From: a virus
Length of the DNA: 42,839 nt
Virus record (IMG/VR): IMGVR_UViG_3300012920_000083
Coordinates: 1 to 42,839 of that record
Reading direction: 5' to 3' (one strand)
The notes beneath the pieces were generated by a model. That model was not told where the DNA came from, did no database searches, and worked only from the letters and a program-made list of their open reading frames with translations. Shown piece after piece: positions 16,176 to 23,268 of this stretch. The translations under genes were made by a program, and so were the position numbers. Every line of letters begins with the position of its first letter. Position 1 is the stretch's first letter.

Positions 16176-16547
16176 CTACAATTGTGTGAAACCGCTTACC
16201 TTTTTCAAAGTAATCGTCACAGTTCCATCTTCAATGAACACTCGTAAATCTTTGTCTGGTTCTGCAGATAAACCAAGTTGTCCTGTATTAATAATTGAAC
16301 CTACTCCTGCACCAGTAAAAGTAAACACTGGTGTTAGATTTGGTTCAGTTACACGAAAAATTTGTAAATCTCCTACATTATTATCATAATCAATTTGCAG
16401 AATGATACACTCAACATTTGTTGCAGTTTCATCTCTACCAAGTGTATCTACATCTATATCAAAGTCAACCGAACCTGGAGTAAAATCTCCTGATACTGCG
16501 AATGTTGCTCTTGTGTCTGTTGTGTTTAGAATTGTTTTAGTTGCCAT
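16176..16547 (-). CDS. Small beta-rich protein between gp15 and gp16, paralogue of 7668-8024
   Basis: The 123-residue protein is beta-rich with no signal or membrane segment. Its last third, DKDLRVFIEDGTVTITLKK then VSGF, aligns with the 118-residue protein beside gp21. It begins one base into the gp15 stop (TAATG), so it is coupled to gp15. Such placement among neck and packaging genes suggests a virion component, possibly decoration or neck-associated. No name can be assigned. Confidence 0.75.
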   Translation of the reverse strand: MATKTILNTTDTRATFAVSGDFTPGSVDFDIDVDTLGRDETATNVECIILQIDYDNNVGDLQIFRVTEPNLTPVFTFTGAGVGSIINTGQLGLSAEPDKDLRVFIEDGTVTITLKKVSGFTQL

Positions 16548-17329
16548 TATGTATTCCTCGGAAAGTCAGTCCATACCTCTGTGAATCCAAAATCATCATT
16601 TGCATCTGCTGAAGTAGGATCAGGTGTAGTTGTTAATCTTGATGTAGGTCCTGTTGATGTACCAATTGTCAATGCATTATTTTCTAAGAATGCATCTGCT
16701 TGCACTGTCTTGATAATACCTTGCTCCTTCACTGGTCCATAAAAATTCATTTTAACTGTAAACGACATAGTATATATGATACTTCTACGAGTAGCAAAAT
16801 CACCCTCATAATCATCCTCATATGTTAGACCTTCTAATATCAGAGGAAAGTCATCTTTGATGCCCATCTCTGGAACTGCGTTTATAGTTAGTGTATATGC
16901 TGGTGTAAAAAACGGTAATATTTGTTCAACTATTTGTAGCGCATCTTCTTGATTTTTCGCCATGATAAAAAGACTAAAATTAAGATTGTATGGTACAGAT
17001 TGAAATTGTCTTTTAATTTCTGTACTTGTAGCACCAACAGTCTTACGCACATTCATCTTATTGACTTTACGTTGACCATCATACTGAAATCCAGATATCT
17101 CAAAACCCATTCTTGGTAGAGTGAGTTGATTTATATTTGTAAGATTAGGGTTCTCATAAAGTCTAGCAAGAAACTTTTGCTTAGGACCATACGCAAGAGG
17201 TACTTTCAAAGATTGTATTGCTGTACCTGTACCATCTTTTCTTCTTACATGAATATCATTAAAAACGCTACCAAACGCAATAACACTTCTTCTAATTGTT
17301 TCGTGATAAAAGTGATTTTGTCCTAACAT
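16547..17329 (-). CDS. 15: Tail sheath stabiliser / completion protein gp15
   Basis: The 260-residue protein (T4 gp15 is 272) forms the hexamer ending the tail and joining it to the neck. Typical segments are HFYHETIRRSVIAFGSVFND near the start, VPLAYGPKQKFLARLYENPN (about 44-63) and LPRMGFEISGFQYDGQRKVN. The beta-rich C-terminal half contains RRSIIYTMSFTVKMNFYGPV. It is fused to gp14 by a one-base TAATG overlap. Confidence 0.95.
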   Translation of the reverse strand: MLGQNHFYHETIRRSVIAFGSVFNDIHVRRKDGTGTAIQSLKVPLAYGPKQKFLARLYENPNLTNINQLTLPRMGFEISGFQYDGQRKVNKMNVRKTVGATSTEIKRQFQSVPYNLNFSLFIMAKNQEDALQIVEQILPFFTPAYTLTINAVPEMGIKDDFPLILEGLTYEDDYEGDFATRRSIIYTMSFTVKMNFYGPVKEQGIIKTVQADAFLENNALTIGTSTGPTSRLTTTPDPTSADANDDFGFTEVWTDFPRNT

Positions 17330-18111
17330 TATCTCTGTACCTCACCAAATGGGTTGCCTTCACTGAAATCTATAATATCATCAGCATTTAGACCAAAGTC
17401 AAAGTTTCTCGCAAGAGGTTCTGCGCTTTGTGTAATAGTTGTTGGAGTTGTAGTTGTTGATAACTTATAGTCTTCTTTGATTAGTTTGAATCCGTTTTCA
17501 AGCAATAATGAACCTGAATTATCTTCAAGTGTGAGTTCATAGTTAAACATATCTGTTGAACGTGAAGTTTCAAGTGCATCAACTGCAGTAATACCTGTGC
17601 TAAGTTTTTCTTGACTGTATACAAATCTTTCAACATCTAATCTATATGTGTATATGTTGTTTGCTTGATAGAATATATTTTCATGCTCAACAAACGTAAT
17701 TTCGAACAAACCTTTTGTTAGAGGAAAGTAAATTAAATCACCTTCGTTTGGTCTACCTTCAACAATCAATGATGCGTTATCATCAACTGCAGACGACCAA
17801 CGAGATTTTACTACAACAAAACTTGCTCTGTCTCGTATCTCAACACCAAACTTAGATAAGAAATCACCCTCACCCTCAAAACCATCTACGCTTTGAAGAT
17901 ACATCTCAATAGAATGTGATGAGGTGAACTTAGACAATTCATCTTCTTCAAAGATTTTGTCTACGTTTACAAGAGTTCTAGGAATATAGAAAACATCAAA
18001 TCCATAAATCTTAATCGCTTCTGTATAAAGATTTTCGATTAGTTGTTGTTCTAAACTAAAACCTGTACTATCTAATCCACCGCCTTGGTCGAAAAAAGGG
18101 TTAAGTGCCAT
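17329..18111 (-). CDS. 14: Neck protein gp14
   Basis: The 260-residue protein (T4 gp14 is 256) works with gp13 to seal the filled head. Recognisable segments are LIENLYTEAIKIYGFDVFYI (about 25-44) and PRTLVNVDKIFEEDELSKF, plus FEITFVEHENIFYQANNIYT near 136-155. An odd feature is residues 195-214, containing LEDNSGSLLLENGFKLIKED. This peptide resembles a motif repeated five times in gp7 of the same genome. The gene lies four bases after gp13. Confidence 0.95.
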   Translation of the reverse strand: MALNPFFDQGGGLDSTGFSLEQQLIENLYTEAIKIYGFDVFYIPRTLVNVDKIFEEDELSKFTSSHSIEMYLQSVDGFEGEGDFLSKFGVEIRDRASFVVVKSRWSSAVDDNASLIVEGRPNEGDLIYFPLTKGLFEITFVEHENIFYQANNIYTYRLDVERFVYSQEKLSTGITAVDALETSRSTDMFNYELTLEDNSGSLLLENGFKLIKEDYKLSTTTTPTTITQSAEPLARNFDFGLNADDIIDFSEGNPFGEVQR

Positions 18112-18115
18112 GTAA

Positions 18116-19060
18116 TCATCCTACCATCATGTTTACTGGTAATTCATATCTCAAAGACATCTCTTCTTCAATCTTTTGTATTTCTTCTCTTGCTTCTTGT
18201 AAAATTCTAGGTCCGTCAAGTGTTACACCACCAGGCATTTGTACTCCAGCAAATTTGCTCAAGTTTTGTCCCCATTGTTCTTTAATTAAAGCAGTTAGAT
18301 ATCTTTTTAGAAACATGTCGTTGTACACATCAGCATATGTGCTAGGGTCTAGAATACGATATACTTCGAATACAAGATATTCATCTGCTTGTATATCTTC
18401 ATTCCAGTCCATATCGATGTGAATTCTATCTGAGTGACGATTAAACCTAATAGGTTTTTCTCCAACCAACATCTCTTCAATTAGCGATAAGTGTTTTTGA
18501 ACCATGCCATAATACATAACTGAAGTATTTGCTAAATCAAATATTTCATTCAGTCTCAACTGATAACGAACATCAAACATATCTAAGTTTGTTCTATTAG
18601 AAAATGGGAATACTTGCACAACACCTATAATATTGTCAGTGATAGTAACGTAACCATTTTTAATATCTCCTGCCGAGATTGCTGATACTGTTTGTGATGC
18701 AGAACTTGCGGCACCTGTGATTGTTTCATTTGCTTGAAAATCACCTAGTTCATTAAATACACGAATAGTTGTTGATGTTGGAGCGTCAAAAATCTTTGCA
18801 GTAGCACTAGAAGTGCCACCGGTAATCTTCTCACCAACTGTAAATTGTGAGGAGTTTGAAACTGTTAATGTTGTCGCAGTTACTTTGTGCTTGAGATATG
18901 TTTTCTCTACACCGTCAAAATGATATTCTTGAAAGAACTGTAATGCTTCGTCAGTTCTATCGTCAATCTGGTCAGTTGATACGTTAATATCAATAACACC
19001 TTTACCTAGACGACGGAGAGCATACTCTTGTAACGTGCTTCTGCTTGTTGGGTTCGCCAT
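18116..19060 (-). CDS. 13: Neck protein gp13 with inserted beta domain
   Basis: The 314-residue protein (T4 gp13 is 309) is the head-completion neck protein. Family segments are LQEYALRRLGKGVIDINVS (10-28), EALQFFQEYHFDGVEKTYLK (38-57), NGYVTITDNIIGVVQVFPF (135-153) and the C-terminal FLKRYLTALIKEQWGQNLSK. Between LKHKVT and GDIKNGY, residues about 62-131 are an inserted Thr/Ser-rich double repeat (FTVGEKITGGTSSATAKI; FQANETITGAASSASQTV), like modules in gp8. Its ribosome site lies in the downstream arm of a hairpin overlapping a late promoter. Confidence 0.94.
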   Translation of the reverse strand: MANPTSRSTLQEYALRRLGKGVIDINVSTDQIDDRTDEALQFFQEYHFDGVEKTYLKHKVTATTLTVSNSSQFTVGEKITGGTSSATAKIFDAPTSTTIRVFNELGDFQANETITGAASSASQTVSAISAGDIKNGYVTITDNIIGVVQVFPFSNRTNLDMFDVRYQLRLNEIFDLANTSVMYYGMVQKHLSLIEEMLVGEKPIRFNRHSDRIHIDMDWNEDIQADEYLVFEVYRILDPSTYADVYNDMFLKRYLTALIKEQWGQNLSKFAGVQMPGGVTLDGPRILQEAREEIQKIEEEMSLRYELPVNMMVG

Positions 19061-19105
19061 AAAAAATCTCCAAGGTATCTGTTATTAGTATTTATACCTT
19101 GGAGA
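19061..19105 (-). terminator. Hairpin plus T6 overlapping the gp13 ribosome site and late promoter
   Basis: On the minus strand TCTCCAAGGTAT (19105-19094) pairs perfectly over 12 bp with ATACCTTGGAGA (19078-19067) around a 15-base loop. TTTTTT and then the gp13 ATG (19060) follow. The GGAG ribosome site is in the downstream arm. The structure looks like an intrinsic terminator for transcripts from upstream and would also hide the gp13 ribosome site in readthrough RNA. Transcripts from the internal late promoter lack the upstream arm. Confidence 0.75.
19089..19096 (-). promoter_or_regulatory. Late promoter TATAAATA for gp13
   Basis: A perfect late element spans the top of the upstream hairpin arm and the loop. 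The predicted start near 19083 lies in the loop, giving a 23-base leader with GGAG free. Confidence 0.85.
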
Positions 19106-19138
19106 AAATAGAGTTTAGAATTATGACTTTTTTTATTG

Positions 19139-19534
19139 TTATGCTAAAACACACTCCACTTCGCCATGCTGTTGGGTGTTTGCAGTAAGTGCCAATGCTT
19201 TAACATTTTCAAAGGCCGCAGAGTTATCTGTGACTAGCATTCCTTTATATGATGATAATACTAGAGTATCACCTTTTGCTACAGTTCCACGAACTTTTAC
19301 GATGCATCGACCAGACAAAGCAACATATGGATTAGTAGTTCTATCTAGTGAATAGATAACACCGATTGCTTTATTGTCTGTTGAACCTGTTGTAACTTCA
19401 ATCTCAAAATTTCCTGAAGTTGAGGCACGAACAAAAGTACCAACAGATAACAGATTGTTAGGGTCAACAGTAAATCGTTCTGAAAAGTCTGATACTTCTC
19501 TTTGTAGGATTAGTCTTCCGTTTTTAATTGGCAT
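19139..19534 (-). CDS. Small beta-rich structural-type protein
   Basis: The 131-residue protein has no firm name. It begins MPIKNGRLILQREVSDFSER. The segment VALSGRCIVKVRGTVAKGDT (from about residue 72) followed by LVLSSYKGMLV resembles a beta motif seen in phage decoration-like proteins and in fibre-associated domains. There is no signal peptide or membrane segment. It is the last gene of the fibre region, 10 bases after the 292-residue protein. It precedes the gp13 hairpin/terminator, consistent with transcription ending here. Confidence 0.65.
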   Translation of the reverse strand: MPIKNGRLILQREVSDFSERFTVDPNNLLSVGTFVRASTSGNFEIEVTTGSTDNKAIGVIYSLDRTTNPYVALSGRCIVKVRGTVAKGDTLVLSSYKGMLVTDNSAAFENVKALALTANTQQHGEVECVLA

Positions 19535-19544
19535 ATCTTACCCC

Positions 19545-20423
19545 CTACTCTGACTTTTCTTCAGATGAAGAACTTTCTTTTTCTTCTTTAGCATCAAGTT
19601 CTGCTTGCTTCTTATCTACATCTGCTAGAGTAACGGTAGTATCCACTCTATCTGGACCTTCAAGTGTGTTACCTCTCGCATCAATAACTTTTTGCATTCT
19701 TTCTTCAAGTGAAAGTTTTGTTGATAATGGTAACGCATCTGCTCCTTCAAGGTGCGGTGAGAATGCAATTTTCTTTGCTTGCTCTTCATCAATATCTCTG
19801 AGAATATCTTCTGGAGAGTTAGGCATAATTCTCAAATACTCTTCTGATTGGACCATCCAGTGCTTATTTTCTGGTTTAGGGAAACGCTTCTTAACAGCAA
19901 GTCTTCGTGCTTGCAGTGCATTAACTCCTTCATCATTGCCTTCGATGATATATTCCCACAATGCTCTAACCATTGCGTCTTCTCTTGGATAGTTTGCCGC
20001 TCTGAGGTCTAAATACGCTTGCTGGTCTAGAATATCTTGAACATAAGGGCGCATCTTTTTTAATTCTGCGAATGTAGGTTTTGGAAGTGGATTATCTTCA
20101 TCCCATTCTAATGCTTCAATAGCACCTGGATGTAATCCGCTGTCTGTTACCCTCCATTCTGCGTCTGGATTTTGATTAAGAGTCCATTCACAAGTTGGAT
20201 ATAAAATACCCAAAATAACTCCTAGATTGTCTGCTCTGCGAATTCTAGAATGATACTCTATCAAAATTGCTTGTTCTTCATCAGAAGCAACCAATCCCAA
20301 AGCACCCTTCTCCATAATCGCTTCAATTTCATCTCTAGTAGGCGGACCTTTTCTAATCAGTTCATCTACTGATTTTGGTCCGGCAGTCTTCTTCACTGCA
20401 TTTACTAAACTTTGGTCTGCCAT
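19545..20423 (-). CDS. Probable tail-fibre assembly / fibre-associated protein
   Basis: The 292-residue soluble acidic protein is not confidently named. Residues about 125-195 include NPLPKPTFAELKKM, then YLDLRAANYPREDAMVRALW and LAVKKRFPKPENKHW. This resembles the YPxxxDQLDALW...VKxxYPKP pattern of phage tail-assembly or fibre-assembly proteins. The extreme C terminus is a Glu/Ser/Lys tail, probably disordered. It follows the five fibre-like paralogues and has two overlapping late promoters of its own. Chaperone function is inferred from this motif and the neighbours. Confidence 0.6.
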   Translation of the reverse strand: MADQSLVNAVKKTAGPKSVDELIRKGPPTRDEIEAIMEKGALGLVASDEEQAILIEYHSRIRRADNLGVILGILYPTCEWTLNQNPDAEWRVTDSGLHPGAIEALEWDEDNPLPKPTFAELKKMRPYVQDILDQQAYLDLRAANYPREDAMVRALWEYIIEGNDEGVNALQARRLAVKKRFPKPENKHWMVQSEEYLRIMPNSPEDILRDIDEEQAKKIAFSPHLEGADALPLSTKLSLEERMQKVIDARGNTLEGPDRVDTTVTLADVDKKQAELDAKEEKESSSSEEKSE

Positions 20424-20456
20424 TTCTAAACTCCTATTAAATGTCTTAGATAACTA

Positions 20457-20474
20457 TATTTATATCTATTTATA
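20457..20474 (-). promoter_or_regulatory. Tandem late promoters (two TATAAATA elements)
   Basis: Perfect elements occur at 20474-20467 and 20464-20457 on the minus strand, separated by two bases. The proximal one predicts a start near 20451 and a leader containing TAGGAG before ATG 20423. Both could drive the 292-residue and 131-residue genes. Confidence 0.75.
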
Positions 20475-20485
20475 ACTTAACTCTA

Positions 20486-21055
20486 TTAAGTGACGCCATC
20501 AAAATTAACTGAACCGCTTCTAACTCCTGGGTCATCGGAAAGAGCAATTTCTTTTACCATCATAAATAAATCACTTACAATAAAATCCCTATCGGCAGAA
20601 GATTTTGCTTTTATCTCTAGAGTTTGTCGATTAGTGTTATAAGGTATAAAAGCATGGTGTAATCCTACTGAACTTCTAGAATTTCTCGTATGACTAAGAC
20701 GCCTTGTTGGTGCAGTTCTATTATTTCTTCCTCCAGTATGACCATGATTGTTACCATATGGATGCAACCCATTCAAACTGGTTTGCTCATATTCATTACT
20801 GCCATTTATGAAAAGAGCAACCGAGTATGTATCAGAAGTATTATCTGAATTAGCACTTTCACCTATCGAAAATGAAGCATTAAATTCTATAACAGAAGTT
20901 GGATATTGGGGCGTCATAACTAAAGTTTTGTCACCTATAGTAGCATATGAGTTACTAGATGTGCCGTGAGTCCAATCTCCAGAATTTTCATCAAATTTGT
21001 ACTGAATTAGAAGTGAACCTTCCACGGTTCTTTTTGTTATCTTTTGTAATGCCAT
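20486..21055 (-). CDS. Tandem fibre-like paralogue 5
   Basis: The 189-residue protein is the last of five related genes in transcription order. Shared family features are MALQKITKRTVEGSLLIQYK at the start, MTPQYPTSVIEF (48-59), LFINGSNEY (81-89), and a His-rich tip segment HGHTGGRNNRTAPTRR (104-119). The motif GLHHAFIPYNTN (131-142) and the closing VKEIALSDD follow. Family layout resembles small beta-sandwich domains common in phage tail fibres, so receptor-binding or fibre-tip function is inferred. It is closest to paralogue 4 next to it. Confidence 0.8.
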   Translation of the reverse strand: MALQKITKRTVEGSLLIQYKFDENSGDWTHGTSSNSYATIGDKTLVMTPQYPTSVIEFNASFSIGESANSDNTSDTYSVALFINGSNEYEQTSLNGLHPYGNNHGHTGGRNNRTAPTRRLSHTRNSRSSVGLHHAFIPYNTNRQTLEIKAKSSADRDFIVSDLFMMVKEIALSDDPGVRSGSVNFDGVT

Positions 21056-21082
21056 ACTATGATTCCGTGTAGGTTATATAAT

Positions 21083-21625
21083 TTACTGTCCGCCAGATGA
21101 TGCTAATCCAATAGAAATTTCCTTCGCTATAAAGTAAAAATCTCTGACCCGAATATTTCTTGTTCCGCTATTTTTTACACGAATATCCATATCTAGTTGA
21201 TTTGTAGTTGCTGGTGTGAAAGCATGAGTTAATCCTATTGCCAAAGATGTATTAGTAACATGAGCATGTCTTCTAGTAGGAGCAGTTCTATTATTTCTTC
21301 CTCCGGTGTGACCGTGGGCATTACCATATGGATTTACCATTCCTATATTAGTTTCTTCATATTCATTATTACCATTTACAAAAAGCGCAACTGAGTATGT
21401 ATCAGAAAGGTTCTGCGAATTACTAATATCTCTTACTGTCATACTTGCTGAGTTTTCAATGATTGAATCCGCATATTGTGGGGTCATCGTAATATTCTTA
21501 TTATTAACTTCCGTATATGTGGTTTGTGATGCCGTTATATCAAAATCACTAGTGTTTTCATTATATTTGAACTGAACTAATAGTGATCCATGAACAATAT
21601 GTTTCGTTACTCTGGTTAGTGCCAT
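21083..21625 (-). CDS. Tandem fibre-like paralogue 4
   Basis: The 180-residue protein shares nearly the whole plan of paralogue 5: MALTRVTKHIVHGSLLVQFK, NITMTPQYADSIIE, ALFVNGNNEYEE, HGHTGGRNNRTAPTRR (104-119) and GLTHAFTPATTNQ (131-143), then AKEIS. The segment around the GGRNNRTAPTRR motif is also highly similar at DNA level to paralogue 5, indicating recent duplication or recombination. It has an AGGGG ribosome site. No enzyme motif is present. Confidence 0.8.
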   Translation of the reverse strand: MALTRVTKHIVHGSLLVQFKYNENTSDFDITASQTTYTEVNNKNITMTPQYADSIIENSASMTVRDISNSQNLSDTYSVALFVNGNNEYEETNIGMVNPYGNAHGHTGGRNNRTAPTRRHAHVTNTSLAIGLTHAFTPATTNQLDMDIRVKNSGTRNIRVRDFYFIAKEISIGLASSGGQ

Positions 21626-21637
21626 TTTTATTCCCCT

Positions 21638-22168
21638 TTATGTCAAGTTATAGTGGTCGCCAGCAATTTCACTGATAGTTAAAAATCCTTCAGCAAAAGT
21701 TATTGATGGACCGTCTCCGTCAACTGCAACTTGACACTGCACTATCTGTGCATTAGTTGTTCCCGGCGCATGAATGTGGTTCATATAAATCGCCGAACCA
21801 AACCCATAATGTCTCCAGTTCTGTCTACCATTCGCCTCACCATGCTGTTGGTTTTGATGAGTATGATTACCGCTTCTATTTGGGTTGTTACCAATAATAC
21901 CTCTTAAAGTGTATTCTGTATTACCATTCACTACAAATCGTGCTTGTCCAGCATGAAATCCAGTGGAGATACCGCTAGAAGTTTGATATGCTGTTCCTGT
22001 AGTAACTAACTCTAGATGACTATCCGAATATTGAGGCGTAAGTGTTGCACTAGTACCCCAATCTGCAAAAGTAGAACTGGTCTGACTTTTATCAGTTAAA
22101 TCCTTACCATAGTGTGCTACAAGAACTGATCCAAACACAATATGTTTTGTTACTTTTGTTAATGCCAT
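21638..22168 (-). CDS. Tandem fibre-like paralogue 3
   Basis: The 176-residue protein has the family start MALTKVTKHIVFGSVLVAHY, LTPQYSDSHLEL (43-54), FVVNGNTEYTLR, and the His-rich segment HTHQNQQHGEANGRQNWR (102-119). It then has YMNHIHAPGTTN (128-139) and SEIAGDH near the end. Two His-x-His pairs (102-104 and 131-133) could bind metal. It is closest to paralogue 2, with which it shares a nearly identical DNA segment. Confidence 0.8.
   Translation of the reverse strand: MALTKVTKHIVFGSVLVAHYGKDLTDKSQTSSTFADWGTSATLTPQYSDSHLELVTTGTAYQTSSGISTGFHAGQARFVVNGNTEYTLRGIIGNNPNRSGNHTHQNQQHGEANGRQNWRHYGFGSAIYMNHIHAPGTTNAQIVQCQVAVDGDGPSITFAEGFLTISEIAGDHYNLT
21812..21878. repeat. Near-identical segment shared with paralogue 2 (copy in paralogue 3)
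   Basis: This coding stretch for the GRQNWR / HTHQNQQHGE region is almost identical in bases to 22362-22428. Both contain CTCCAGTTCTGTCTACCATT and CACCATGCTGTTGGTTTTG. It is far more alike than flanking parts of the genes, suggesting recent duplication or gene conversion. Confidence 0.75.
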
Positions 22169-22190
22169 TTTATAAACCCTTTATTTCTAT

Positions 22191-22715
22191 TTATGTAAGA
22201 TTGTGTCCTAGTCCTGACAATTCTGTTATTGTAGCAAATCCTTCTTCACAATTAATAGATAGACTATTTGACGTTGCTACTTCACACCTAAATGTTTGTT
22301 CATTTCTTGTTCCTGGTGTGTGTAAGTGGTTCATGTATAATGTTGTTCCTCTATTAAATATTCTCCAGTTCTGTCTACCATTACTCTCACCATGCTGTTG
22401 GTTTTGATGAGAATGACTACCGCTTCTTGACTGGTTAAATCCATTTATATTATTCATTATATATTCTTCAAGTCCATTTACCATCAATCTTGCTTTACCA
22501 TATGCCGCTCCAGCAGGAGCGTTAGTATCAATTAAGATAGTTCCAGTAAGAATATATTCAAACACACTATCTTCATATTGTGGAGTAATTGAAATGTCAC
22601 CGCCCCATGATGTAAAAGTAGAACTTGTTGTGGACGTATCCACAAGGTCTTTACCGTAGTGAGCAACTAAGACTGATCCAAATACCACCGACTTCTTTAT
22701 TTTTTTCAACGCCAT
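22191..22715 (-). CDS. Tandem fibre-like paralogue 2
   Basis: The 174-residue protein has MALKKIKKSVVFGSVLVAHY, ITPQYEDSVFEY (43-54), LMVNGLEEY, HSHQNQQHGESNGRQNWR (101-118), YMNHLHTPGTRN and a closing ITELSGLGHNLT. It differs from paralogue 3 mainly in the middle strands and loops, the pattern expected of surface-exposed fibre parts. The ribosome site is weak, so translation may depend on coupling with the gene upstream. Confidence 0.8.
   Translation of the reverse strand: MALKKIKKSVVFGSVLVAHYGKDLVDTSTTSSTFTSWGGDISITPQYEDSVFEYILTGTILIDTNAPAGAAYGKARLMVNGLEEYIMNNINGFNQSRSGSHSHQNQQHGESNGRQNWRIFNRGTTLYMNHLHTPGTRNEQTFRCEVATSNSLSINCEEGFATITELSGLGHNLT
22362..22428. repeat. Near-identical segment shared with paralogue 3 (copy in paralogue 2)
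   Basis: This is the partner of 21812-21878, encoding the same His-rich tip segment with only a few base differences. Confidence 0.75.
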
Positions 22716-22728
22716 TCATCATATCTCA

Positions 22729-23256
22729 TTAGTTTACATAAGCATTACCTGGTGTACCAAGTGTGATACCACCGGCAATTTCTTTAACCATCAAAAATCC
22801 TTGTCTACATTCACAGTTACCTCCAGCATTACCATTGGTTCTAGCAACTTGAACAGTAGCAGTTTGTAAGTTTGTAGTACCTGGTAGATGTCTATGATAC
22901 ATGTTTACAGATTTACCTTCTCTACGACCAGCGGCACTACTATAAGAATAATCGAAATTTGAAACAGAGGCGGCATCATTCAAAGAATACTCTGTTGTTC
23001 CATTAATATCTAAAAACATATTAATTCGAGGACTTTCATAAAGACCGTTTTGTGGTGCAGAACTATCTGAAGCATGGTCTATTTGACCACTCATACGAAC
23101 TTCCATGATTGAATCCGAATATTCTGGTGTCATAGTAATGTTGTCCCAGTCTGCTCCTGATGTGCTTGTTGTGTCTAAGTTCGCCATATCTTTATAACGA
23201 ACTTGAACGATAGTCGCTCCATGTACAATATGTTTTGTTAATTTTGTTAATGCCAT
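22729..23256 (-). CDS. Tandem fibre-like paralogue 1
   Basis: The 175-residue protein is the first and most divergent member. It keeps MALTKLTKHIVHGATIVQVR, NITMTPEYSDSIMEVR (39-54), INGTTEYSL and YHRHLPGTTNLQTATVQVAR (120-139), and ends with LMVKEIAGG. It lacks the GGRNNR or GRQNWR tip of the others and has SYSSAAGRREGKSVN instead. An AGG-rich site precedes the ATG, which lies 12 bases after the 799-residue fibre gene. Confidence 0.8.
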   Translation of the reverse strand: MALTKLTKHIVHGATIVQVRYKDMANLDTTSTSGADWDNITMTPEYSDSIMEVRMSGQIDHASDSSAPQNGLYESPRINMFLDINGTTEYSLNDAASVSNFDYSYSSAAGRREGKSVNMYHRHLPGTTNLQTATVQVARTNGNAGGNCECRQGFLMVKEIAGGITLGTPGNAYVN

Positions 23257-23268
23257 TTTTACCTACCT

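Noticed and set aside
21600-21646. TTGACA before fibre paralogue 4
   Set aside because: No -10 element follows at 16-18 bases, as that place is inside coding sequence (GGCACT).
22188-22195. CATAAATA before fibre paralogue 3
   Set aside because: It contains the stop codon of paralogue 2 and has a mismatch at the first base with no further support, so it was not called a promoter.
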